Of a stretch of DNA of 64,000 nucleotides, positions 55,701 through 64,000 are shown in pieces. This DNA comes from Rachycentron canadum (taxonomy: Eukaryota; Chordata; Actinopteri; Carangiformes; Rachycentridae), in the NCBI GenBank assembly GCA_038496675.1, contig CM076669.1:11220722-11284721 (forward strand), given 5' to 3'. Position 1 is the first letter of the stretch, and every line of letters starts with the position of its first letter. The notes beneath the pieces were generated by a model, which saw nothing but the letters and a program-made list of their open reading frames with translations, searched no databases and had not been told where the DNA came from. A program made the position numbers and the translations under genes.

Positions 55701-57588
55701 TGTTGATAGAGTTTTATTCCTCCCTGTTCACTATTACGCTCCAGCAATGGCACAGTAATCATGACGTAACGTTATGACGCAGTTTTACTGGAAACTATAT
55801 GTGTATAATGCACCACTTTACTTAAGGTGGGTGATATCTAATGATACAGAAGTAAAGGAGGTAGATTCATAGATATCTAGGATTGATTATCAGACAGTGG
55901 TTCATTAGCACTATCAGTGACATCCTTTTTCCATCTTTATTTGCTCTTTTGTCAGAGTCAGTAACTCGGCACCTATGCGATACCTAGTGATTAATTAGCA
56001 TTAGTTCCTTGCTGACTCCTTGAGCTTTTGTGTACCTTATTGTGAAATGTCAACCACACACATTAATGGTATCAGGGTGGAGAGAGAGATTGCTATCTAG
56101 GAATTCACTTTTGTTATACTTTAACCATGGTTGGGAGGAGATACGGCTGCAGCAAGCTGCTCTGAAATTGGTACAATAGAAGACACTGGCTGCTAACATT
56201 TAATCATGCCATTTACTGCATGTACTTCTTGTGCTGCAGCTGATGTCTTCCTGCTGACCTTCCATTAGTATTACGCAGAAACACCCTGTAAAGGTATTAA
56301 AAATAATGAGGGGCTTGGTTAGTAATTGAGAGAATCACTTCATCTGTTAAATTCAAACCAGGAGCTGCCTGATGTTTGTGGCAGCCCAGGCTACATCCTG
56401 CAGAACACCAGTGGTTACGTCAACAGGGCCTAATAGATGTCCAGTTACAGCTACATGTAGCCGCCTATCGCAGACTAAAACTTCCATCACGCTGCTTTCC
56501 AAATAAGTTGCTAAATCTGTCATATTCAGCACACTCGTCAAGACTTTCTACACCACATCTCAGGAACACACTCACAACACGAGCGTGGTGCTAAAAACGA
56601 TCATTGTGCATTTGGGATATCTTTTCAAGACTTAGAAATAGTCCTTCACTTAAATGTGGTTGTTATTTTTGGAGCATAACGTCAGTGTCAACACTATTTT
56701 CATCAGGTTTGTGGAGGAATGTAACTGTAAAGGGGAAACTGCTGTGTAAAATGTGGCAAAATGACATGAGACAGCAATGACATAAACAAACTCCTCACTC
56801 AACTATCTATTGACTAGTCAGGGGTCTGGAGTTTGCACAGCCAAGGCTGCATCCTATTGAACTGCTCTGTTACAGTAAACTGGTGACATGCACGCACACT
56901 GACGGACACACAACTCCCCAAAGACTGAGCACAGTTGCAGACTAATGCTCAGATGCTGCTGGTAGAGGATACACCATCCTCTTGCACGTGAAAACCAGCT
57001 TGACTGCTGTCATCATTTTAGACAGCACGCAACTCAGTGTGGTGCTTCGAGCTTAAGGTGGCCTGCAGAAGGCTGCTCCCTGAATCCACAACCAAGCCGG
57101 AGATGGATGCAGGTCAACAACAGGTGCAGCGTGGCACCAACTCGGGGATTTGTATATGTCAGAGAGAGAAAGTAGCTCTGACCTGCAGCTTATTTCAGCC
57201 TGAGAATGAAGCACACCTTTGAGGTGAAGTGCTGGGATCAACACCTGCCAGCTCCCGGGCCTCCACAACACTGAGCCTTTACATTACATCCATAGTCCCA
57301 GTGTGGTGGAACAGGAGCCGCTTTGAGGGCAGAAGCAGTCGGAGTTACTTACTCAGCGTATCCGGTGGCCCACGGTAATCTCCTGGTCTCCTTCAGGATG
57401 AGGATGGGCCGGGCGATGTGGTCCGCGGAGCACTCGATCTCATCCGGGCAAAGGCCGAGGAACTCGGGTCTCATATATGGGAATTTCAGCGGCAGCTCGG
57501 AACCAGGGTTGCCCCCTCCGCTGGAGCTGCCCCCGGCCATGATTCCACCCATGAATCCGGCCACGGCGGACTTGACCCGGGTGAGCAT
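36741..57588 (-). CDS. ppm1h: Protein phosphatase 1H (PP2C family), complete, 10 coding exons, 528 aa
   Basis: Mg2+/Mn2+-dependent Ser/Thr phosphatase; in mammals it removes LRRK2-placed phosphate from Rab8A and Rab10 at the Golgi and also acts on p27. Exons in transcript order: 57588-57353, 50667-50478, 49099-48728, 46095-45983, 45766-45682, 44750-44632, 40679-40616, 39496-39389, 37540-37389, 36888-36741. Total is 1587 nt with closed phases. The start MLTRVKSAVAGFMGGIM matches mammalian PPM1H and carries the membrane-binding amphipathic helix. The frame stays open upstream but offers no ATG there. Metal and catalytic motifs are NEDQ (D91), LFDGHAGSGAAV (D156), GNAGDSR (D302), TDGLWDVLS (D451) and SGDD (D512-D513). 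A Ser-rich linker (TRAASLRGAVGAPGSP) is kept as in PPM1H, separating it from PPM1J and PPM1M. An NNPYLQGNIQGP stretch in exon 3 looks longer than in human. Intron 1 is 6.7 kb and holds repeats only. Confidence 0.96.
39115..39165 (-). repeat. Short end fragment of the common fish repeat in ppm1h intron 8
   Basis: AAAGCAACAGTTTGGCATTT on + resembles the reverse complement of the family end CAAAATGTCGAACTATTCCTTT. Short and degenerate. Confidence 0.35.
40492..40546 (+). repeat. (TG)n microsatellite beside ppm1h exon 7 donor
   Basis: About 27 near-perfect TG units. On the minus strand this is (CA)n beginning about 70 bases past the exon 7 splice donor. Confidence 0.95.
40720..40821 (+). repeat. 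Compound (GACA)n(CA)n microsatellite beside ppm1h exon 7 acceptor
   Basis: About 19 GACA units followed by about 13 CA units. On the minus strand it lies about 40 bases upstream of the exon 7 acceptor, inside the branch-point/polypyrimidine region. Confidence 0.95.
41522..41568. repeat. Near-perfect 20-bp inverted repeat (hairpin) in ppm1h intron 6
   Basis: The arm GGCACTTTTTATTAGACGGG (41522-41541) pairs with CCTGTCTAATAAAAAGCGCC (41549-41568) at 18 of 20 positions, with a 7-base GC-rich loop. No flanking duplication was clear. It could be a cruciform, a very small foldback element or an RNA hairpin. Confidence 0.8.
42177..42237 (+). repeat. (GA)n microsatellite in ppm1h intron 6
   Basis: About 60 bases of GA with AA interruptions. 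Confidence 0.9.
43502..43588 (+). promoter_or_regulatory. Triple inverted CCAAT boxes followed by a TATA-like box in ppm1h intron 6
   Basis: Three TGATTGGT-type boxes have ATTGG at 43502, 43528 and 43553, evenly spaced by 26 and 25 bases. TATATATAAA follows at 43579-43588. Regular multiple CCAAT boxes before a TATA box is a classical NF-Y promoter layout. No coding exon follows on the + strand, so function is unproven; repeat origin is the alternative. Confidence 0.35.
43680..43880 (+). repeat. Dispersed fish repeat with tandem DR1-type motifs
   Basis: TGACCTTTGACCTTTGACC (43696-43714) begins a two-unit repeat in which CACTAAAATTTAATCAGTTT and CACCAAAATCTAATCAGTTC recur about 83 bases apart. 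This order is known from a very common fish repeat. Each TGACCTTTGACCT is a DR1 nuclear-receptor site in reverse. Confidence 0.6.
50140..50310 (+). repeat. Fragment of the common fish dispersed repeat in ppm1h intron 2/1 region
   Basis: GCTTCATATTTATCAATCTTCTC-type sequence, then CATCTAACTCTGAACAAGAAAG and AATGTTAAACTAGTCCTTTA, follows the family order described at 33784. It lies in the intron between exons 3 and 2. Confidence 0.6.
51716..51752 (+). repeat. (TTA)n-(AAT)n self-complementary microsatellite
   Basis: TTA units run directly into AATAATAATA, so the two halves can form a small AT hairpin. In ppm1h intron 1. Confidence 0.85.
51830..51965 (+). repeat. Dispersed fish repeat (GCTAGCATGGCT family) in ppm1h intron 1
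   Basis: CAGCATGTTAGTGTTG, GTGCTGATGTTAGCAACTAG, CTCAAAGGCAATTAGCC and GCAGAGCTGCTAGCATGGCT match in order a common fish repeat built of GCTAA/TTAGC words. Confidence 0.6.
54935..55100 (+). repeat. Dispersed repeat (TTTGTTAGTTAGTT / GATTACACAA family) in ppm1h intron 1
   Basis: A TTACCTTTGCCACAAGG start, a TTTGTTTGTTAGTTAGTT run, CAGCGGGATTACACAAC, CATTTTGGAGCAGATCTGG and AAGGGGGATGATCCA correspond in order to a repeat common in fish (CAGCAGGATTACGCAAA, TTTGGTGCGGATCCGGAT). Confidence 0.55.
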
Positions 57589-57930
57589 GTTGGTGGCGCG
57601 TCGCGGCGGGGCGTCCGTCGGCCGGTGCGCAGCGCCGCGGCTCCCTTTCCCCGAATTCCCCCCCAGCTCGGCCGGGCTGGTGGACGACAGGCTCAACGGA
57701 GAATAAGAGGCGGAAGAGGAGGATGAGGATGAGGATGAGGATGAGACCCTCAGATCACCACCGCTTCATTCATCCAGAGCGGAGACATCGGCCGTAACCG
57801 GAGACCAGGGCGAGGAAAACAGCAATGATGCTTTAAGTAAAACCCTGCACACCCCCATGGACAGTCATTGATAACAGCTCGGCCGTCGTGAACGCGGAAA
57901 TACACTGAAGATTAACGGGTCATGTGACGC
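57589..57930 (-). promoter_or_regulatory. ppm1h: ppm1h 5' UTR and CpG-rich promoter
   Basis: GC-rich DNA continues upstream of the MLTRVKS start, with many CpGs. It includes a (GAGGAT)n-type purine tract at 57714-57745 (CT-rich in the transcript) and, at 57919-57928, GTCATGTGAC, an E-box of the MITF/TFE type. No TATA box was seen. Confidence 0.5.
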
Positions 57931-58260
57931 GTCCACGGATGCACACTGCAAAAAATAAATATATCAATGGATAATTCAATGCACGGTCTCCTCGCATGTA
58001 CATCAAATTACAAAACCAGTTTTAAAAGCATCAACATATTATAAAACACACAAAACACTGTGATGTGAGATGGATTTCATTTTTGCTACTTTGTTTTGTT
58101 TCCAATTGTTGTTGAGGGAACAAGTGCAACAGGAGGAGCCAAGTGTTTTTACTTTAAACCATCTAAAAAAGTATCATTGATGCAGCCTATAATTTAACGT
58201 GTTTGCAAGCAAGTCATCGAGGACAGAAAGCCCACATAACGTGACTGACATTTTTTACAG

Positions 58261-58334
58261 TGCAGGATGAGCAAAGATTGATAATTCTTACAGGGCGGGA
58301 TGAGCAGCTTACAGCAGCTGACAGCAGGCTAAAG
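58261..58334 (+). other. Orphan exon-like segment with good splice sites
   Basis: Acceptor CATTTTTTACAG and donor AAAG|GTAAGT bound 74 bases, open in one frame as QDEQRLIILTGRDEQLTAAD plus five more residues. No partner exon was found on either side and I do not recognise the peptide. It may be chance, a relic or a noncoding exon. Confidence 0.2.
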
Positions 58335-58757
58335 GTAAGTCAGGCCTACAGCCGTGATACAGGCTGCAGAAGAAATGTGAGAGGAAGCTCACAGTGCAAG
58401 AGGCACTCACCTTTTGAAGATAAGCGCTTTACAGTCCGACATGTCCGACAGCGGACTATCACCCTTTCCTGTTGCCAAATTTCTGTCACGCTTACATGGC
58501 TGTTACACGGGATCATGACAGAAAGGATTTTGATGAAGGGTGGTGGAGTTTTGTCTAAAGGAAGTCTGACAGGTCACCTGCGAACAAAACCCCACTATTG
58601 GGTCCCAATTAGAACCATTTTGTGATGAAGCTACAACTTGTACATTCAACAAATTATTGATGAGCTTTTTGAGTTGTGCGTAATTGCGCGCACATTCCTC
58701 CGTCCATATACTGAAGGGTAAGGGCCTTTAACTCTGATTATGTTTATACAAAACATA

Positions 58758-58759
58758 TT

Positions 58760-58790
<31 letters not shown>

Positions 58791-58810
58791 TTATTATTAT
58801 TATTATTATT
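58758..58810 (+). repeat. (TTC)n(TTA)n compound microsatellite
   Basis: About ten TTC units followed by about seven TTA units. Confidence 0.9.
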
Positions 58811-58869
58811 GTCATTATCATTATTATTATGGTCTATAGCCAAGACCAAAATATTGGCTAGGACGCATC

Positions 58870-59090
58870 CCAGCAAACATGAAAGCTTCAGGGAATGTTC
58901 CCTAAAAAGTTCTCTCAAAGTTACACATAAGGGAACAAGGGAATGTTGTGAAAACCTAAGAGATCCTTAAGAGAATATTTCCTTAAGGTTCCCTTTTCAC
59001 AAACATAACCTTCCAGAAACGTTCGCTAAAGGTTACTTTGTGGAACCTTGAAAGAACCTTAAGGAAACCTTCGCATCAGGGGCCTTTCAC
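58870..59090. repeat. Degenerate tandem-like repeat of GGAACCTT/AAGGTTCC words
   Basis: Words such as GGGAACAAGGGAAT, CCTTAAGGTTCCC, CTTCCAGAAACGTTCGC, TAAAGGTTAC and GGAACCTTGAAAGAACCTTA recur in both orientations every 15-25 bases. It resembles a known fish minisatellite-like repeat class and has diverged too far for a clear unit. Confidence 0.5.
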
Positions 59091-61429
59091 TATAGGTAAA
59101 AAAAAAAAAAAAATCTTTTGGTGAGAAACTAATTCTACAGAGGTTTAACTTGTCATGGCTTAATTGTTTTGCTTTAATCATAAACAGTATTGTCGAGGAC
59201 AACTTGCTTTTGCTATCTTTTTAATTCATCCACCCATTTTATTCTATTATTAAGAGAATGCACAACTGACATGACATATAATTCCCCTGTAGGAATCACT
59301 AATCAGTGACCTACAATAAAAACTTCACTCTTGGTGGCTCCATTCCCACAAGAACTAAGTGAGCCTTTATTAATGAAAATGTAGCACTTATGAATGCAGC
59401 CCTGATGTCTCACTGTACTATGAATTACTCATGGCTAATTATCAAGCCTCTGACTAATATCTATAACTGACTACCACTAGTTAACCTGAGAAGTATCATG
59501 ACTGCAGAAAAAGCTGCAGGTATTGTAATACACACAGTGTTCCAGTAGATAGAGCCATTATACTAAAGTAGTTATACAACTTCAACTCACAGATAAGATG
59601 CCAACGGATCTTTTTTTACAGTGTTCGCTCAAAAAGTACTTCAAACCCACTTCTGCAAAACAATAGCAGAAGCTGGACAGAAATAAAACAATAGAGCCAC
59701 CATTCTTATGCCAATATCTCTAATTGAGCTTGTACATCAATATTGTGGTTTCATTGAGGAAGCAGTGCAAACTGGGCTGAGTGCCACACATGCAATAATG
59801 ACAATGACTGATTGTTTACTTCATTTACCTGCCTGATAGCCTACTTTGTGTGTGTATAATTTTATGATTACTTACATTTGGGTGTTTGTGTCCTTTGTGG
59901 GCCCTTTTGGGGTTGGCAATATAGTTAAACATCAACACCATTCAAATATTTGACCTATGTAACAGGGCCACAACAAGCCATTGTGTTGTTTTTTTTCTGA
60001 AGGTGTATTTTTGAGGTGGAACTGTTTTACCCATACTTGATTTGAAGATTATTGAGATGATTTTATCTTTTCACCTTCCTTGAGTTTGTTTCTGTAATCA
60101 TTTTACTTGTCTCAGCGACTTCATGGTTTTACCTTTGATGTTCTTGCGCAATCCACATTTAAAATAAGTGCAGCGCCTGACAGTAACACAGTAAAACAAG
60201 AGTGATGTTATTGCTCTTGCTGCACAGACATTTGCTGTGATGTAAGAAAGTGCAACTAATAACCCTTTATTATCTTTCAAATGCTTGAAAGCTGTATTTG
60301 TTATCTGTGTCTATTCCCAGCATTGGATCTTTAGGAAGTTCAGGTATTGCCTGATGGCGTTTCTCTGAGTTCATCTTGGGCAACTCCCCTCTGAAAAGTA
60401 CATTTTGCATCAATCATTAGAACAAGATGTTGTCATCTATGAATGAGACATGAAAGAGGATATTAAAAATGAAATTCACTGAATAAAAGAATGAATAAAG
60501 CCTTAACAATTTATTGCTGGCTTCAGTGACAGCACTGATGGTTGCCTGCAGTCGACCGCATGAATGAATGCTCATGCTCATGTAACAACTGCTGGATTTG
60601 TTTACTAAGTTTGCTATATCAACTTAGTAACATCCCTGTGTTGTTTTTGCAGCTTCTTTCTGCTGCTCAAAAGTAGCCAAAAATGTGTAACTGCAGGTTA
60701 AAGAAATATAATTTTTTAAAAATGATGTATGTAACTCCTGGGATAGTCAACCACCTAGCTAGCTAAGTTCAACATTTCAGTGGGTTGCCCATGTTAGGGC
60801 ATGTTATAAGCATGAACCCAAAAGGAAGTGCCCTTACTGCTACTGTAAAGGAGAGTTAAATTTCAAGGATAACTATTATGACAATCCTTTTATGAAAGAT
60901 TTTTTTTGTTTACATCAGTCAAATACCAAGACATGATGCCCAAGTATCTAATACCCTTTCTTATTTAGTTGTTTCCTGAATCTCAAAATTCAATATGCAA
61001 TTATGACAAAAATAACACACTTTGCATTTACCCAAGTAAGGTTGAACGCAATATATTAAACATTGTGCTTAGTCATCACTAAGTTGACCGATTGAACTGG
61101 ATTCAGCAGGATGTTATAGGTGTATTTACTGTAAATTACAGTGCAGTTTTTTTTTTTCAGGAAACAGATGGTGTTGGCAGTACATCATTATAAAGTTGTA
61201 AAAATCTTGCTCTTATTTGTTAATCCTGATAGAGTCTTATTGCTTGCTGTGTTGTGTGTGTGGGTACATGGATTTTATCCACTTCATCACAATTCATTAC
61301 TATGACATTCAAATGCATTTTAAAGATTTATATAAGTGGTGATTACATAATATTAGGATTAGTAATACAATATAACAGTAACATAGTACTCAAACACAAC
61401 CAGTCCAGCATAGAGAGCCCCGCCTCCAT

Positions 61430-61669
61430 TGGGGATTATTTATATCCACTTTTTTCAGCTGCTTTTCTTTCACTCTGTGCTTGGCTCTTCCTCAGTACAC
61501 TACACTACAGTACACTACACACTTGATATCATCACATTTTGGATAAAACAAACAAGAGAACTTCTTCATCATCTAACCACCTGTCAGTCTCCCAGCTAAG
61601 CCTCATCAGACCCTGCCACCCAGCCAGAGAGAAGGAGAAGAAGAATCTAAAGACCTAGGAGACAAGTGA
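61430..61669 (+). promoter_or_regulatory. Candidate promoter and 5' UTR of the il17 receptor gene
   Basis: GATTATTTATATCC at about 61433-61446 is TATA-like. About 30 bases downstream is a pyrimidine-rich TTTCTTTCACTCTG stretch fitting an initiator. The 5' UTR would include a TACACTACACTACAGTACAC short repeat. No upstream ATG in good context was noted close to the start. Confidence 0.35.
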
Positions 61670-63929
61670 ATGGATAACAGAACCCAAGGAAGCAGAGAAG
61701 GAGAGGAACCCCAGTACTGGCCCATAAGGATGATCCTGTGGGTTGCCTTATTGATGTCTGAGTGTTGTTTGGGTCTGAATGGACCTGCAGCAGAAAGCTC
61801 TGGACTGGAGAGGATAGACACATGTGGCACCAGGTGTTCTCAGGTAAACCTGCATCCTTTACCATCACATGATTTGCACCCAGATTGTCACCATGCTACT
61901 GTTTTCTAGTATTACAGTACAACTGTGATTAATTCTTTCACAGCTAACATTTAATGCTGTTACTCCTACTGTTTCCAGCAGTTGAAAGAAATATAGCCAT
62001 ACTCCAAATAATTTCTGTAATACTTCTTACTACTATAACTACATGCACTATTAGGGCTATAGCTAGCTTGTTTCACAACAGTTTAAAAAAGAAATCAACC
62101 CTGACATCAATATGTTTTTCTTATACAGTTACTAGGGGCAGGGCTTTTTAGGGAAACTTTCCTCTGTGAATCTCCTCTGTGAATCTCCAAACTCCAAAAA
62201 TTCACCAGTTAAATCAGGATGCAAGTGAGTGCAAATTGAAAAGCCAATTCCTGGCACTCTATGACCTGTCTCTTGACTCATAAAAAAGTTTAGTGACACA
62301 TCTTACAAAGATGGGTTTGTATGCAGTGCTGCAAGCACACATACAAGCAACTGAGCACAGGTTAAAGGTGGGTGTCTATATCCTGAAGGATAAAAAGAAG
62401 ATGAGTCCCTTACAGGTTGTTTAGTTTGATAATTTTATTGAGTCAAAGGAGGAAACAGCTGTAAATCTAGTTAGGCAGATTGTGGAAAGGTAACAAATCA
62501 TGTCTGCTTCTCCCTCAGTGACAATGACGAAGATTTTAGCTCAACCTTTCCCTCGGTGTTGCAAATGCACCATAATAATCAGCTATTTCAAAACATAATT
62601 ACCTAAAGGGGGTGTGGATGACTTTATACACCTTATGGGACAAAGGAAACTACTTGGTCCTTGGGATATAGCTCAACACAACACTTCTTCAAAATGCAGC
62701 ACAAATATTTACAAAGGCAAATAACAAATGTGTTTGTTATTGTTTTCATTGTTTACCACAGAAAACCCCTGAAGCATATCCTGCATGTCATACAAATGAA
62801 AACATACTGTAACTGTCAGTTATCAATAGGTGCAGAAATAGCAGCCCATATCTGGAATAGTTTCTATCTGGAAAACAAGGTTTTGTAATTGAACCGTGAC
62901 ATACGTTGTTGTATGAATTGCACTAATGTTGGAAATCTTGTTGTCATTTGACCTGATATAAATGTAGCAGAGACTCTTGTTGCGGCACAAATAATAATAG
63001 ATTGAACTTTCCCTGAAGAAGTAATGAGGATGTAGAAAGATCCTTTCTCCTCTTTGTACAGTTACCTTATTAATGGAAGAGTATTACAGGATGTTTCTCT
63101 CAAGTGTCTCCTTATCTTTATCTCTCCTTGCAGGGCCTTCACTGCAAAACCAAGCCAGATTGTGAGTACAGACATATGTGACTACTTCATTACACCTGCA
63201 CTAATACATGTTCATAGCCCATGACTCTGCACAATTACTTACCTGTTACTATGGGTGGCTGCCAAGAGTCAATATTGTCCCCATTCATATAATATCTTAT
63301 CAAATGTTCACTGCTCAGAAGACACATTTGAAAAAAAGCCAGTTTTTCAAAATGTGAAAGCAGGGTGCACTACCTAAGGTATGAAAAACCTTTATGTGCA
63401 TAACTACTTGACATGTAATGAAGATAAATGTCTTGATATATTATTCTAACAATTCTGTACAATCACTGGTATATGGGCATCAGATTAAACCATTGAACTA
63501 TACTCACTGTGGTTTTAAACCTTGGCAGCGCACATCCGGACAAAGGAAGAGAGATCACTATGTCGTGAGAAAGAAAAATCTAATTTCCCTGACCACTGAG
63601 GCTCGCAGTGTTTTCGAAGGAAAGCACACAGAATGCCTGATAACTCAGATTGCACTTGAACACACTGGGACTGTGACAGCAGAGTTATTCAGGGTTTTTT
63701 CTGCACAGCTACATTCCCCAGGGTCATTTTCTGCAAGGAAAAAAATAGCATGTTACATTTATTATGTTTTTCTGTGTAGATGCGTTTCATCCTCCATGTC
63801 AGAGTACTCCTGAAGGTTTCAACACATCCTCCGTGTTTCACAACATCAGCCTCTCCACAGTCATGAGCTGTGAGGGGAGGCAGAAGTGCACACTACACCT
63901 CAGAATCAAAACTGCATTACAACTATCTG
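61670..63929 (+). CDS. Interleukin-17 receptor, IL17RC/RE-like (first three coding exons; continues past window)
   Basis: Single-pass cytokine receptor of the IL-17 receptor family, expected to sense IL-17 ligands at epithelial or leukocyte surfaces and signal through a SEFIR domain, which lies beyond the window. Exons: 61670-61843, 63134-63161 (28 nt), 63780-63929; phases close and the last donor leaves phase 1. The N-terminus has a hydrophobic signal segment (MILWVALLMSECCLG) starting at residue 21, so ATG 61730 is an alternative start. The ectodomain begins CGTRCSQGLHCKTKP, then HPPCQ, an NTS sequon, an NIS sequon, MSCEGRQKCTLHLRIKTALQL. The spacing GL-x-C...C...L-x-C...C-x-L-x-LR-x matches the amino-terminal domain of IL17RC. 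IL17RE-like (il17rel) is the closest fit by recall. Which member it is cannot be settled from 118 residues. Confidence 0.65.
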
Positions 63930-64000
63930 GTATGTAAATGTAAATAACAACATGCCATGCTGATCTTAAGTTAGTTCACCATGTTCATCTTTGCTTACCA

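Larger units (their letters stand above)
57931..61429. other. Intergenic region between divergent ppm1h and il17 receptor gene
   Basis: Holds an exon-like segment (58261-58334), a (TTC)n(TTA)n microsatellite (58758-58810), a degenerate GGAACCTT-word repeat (58870-59090) and poly(A) at 59099-59113. The rest is AT-rich, without recognised genes. Confidence 0.45.

Noticed and set aside
57589..57696. N-terminal extension of Ppm1h (36 codons)
   Set aside because: The frame is open but the first codon would be TTG, not ATG. MLTRVKS at 57588 matches mammalian PPM1H.

Overview
This is vertebrate nuclear DNA, almost certainly from a spiny-rayed (percomorph) teleost. The evidence is compact GT-AG introns, poly(A) signals, abundant (CA)n/(GA)n microsatellites, several dispersed repeat families that I recognise from many fish genomes, and fish-like versions of conserved vertebrate genes. 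There are no bacterial operons, CRISPR arrays or insertion sequences. I spliced all four protein genes by hand; their reading phases close across every junction. Names come from recalled family sequences, not from a search.

Layout. (1) 166-5032 (+): the last 12 coding exons of a GABA-transporter gene of the GAT2/BGT1 type (slc6a13-like); the 5' part lies outside the window. (2) 6732-25284 (+): complete usp15, 22 coding exons and 1042 aa, with a short GC-rich promoter and a 3' UTR running to about 27.68 kb. (3) 28.1-30.65 kb: a CpG-rich stretch without a protein gene. It carries the microRNA gene let-7i (hairpin 30365-30450, + strand), a candidate first exon and promoter for its primary transcript, and a downstream poly(A) signal. 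(4) 36741-57588 (-): complete ppm1h, 10 coding exons and 528 aa, converging on let-7i. (5) 61670-63929 (+): the first three coding exons of an interleukin-17 receptor of the IL17RC/RE type, running off the right edge.

The order usp15 - let-7i - ppm1h matches the arrangement I know from human 12q14, where MON2 sits between USP15 and let-7i. No mon2 exon was found here. The products act in separate processes: neurotransmitter/taurine uptake, deubiquitination, Rab dephosphorylation, microRNA silencing and cytokine sensing. The shared feature is conserved synteny, not a pathway.

The most useful observation is the let-7i gene, which is invisible to open-reading-frame analysis and lies inside a misleading 167-codon open frame. 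Other points are a cassette exon in usp15, an expanded acidic C-terminus of Usp15, splice sites beside long microsatellites, a hAT-like MITE, a near-perfect 20-bp hairpin, a triple-CCAAT/TATA cluster inside ppm1h, a 28-nt microexon in the receptor gene and an orphan exon-like segment near 58.3 kb.
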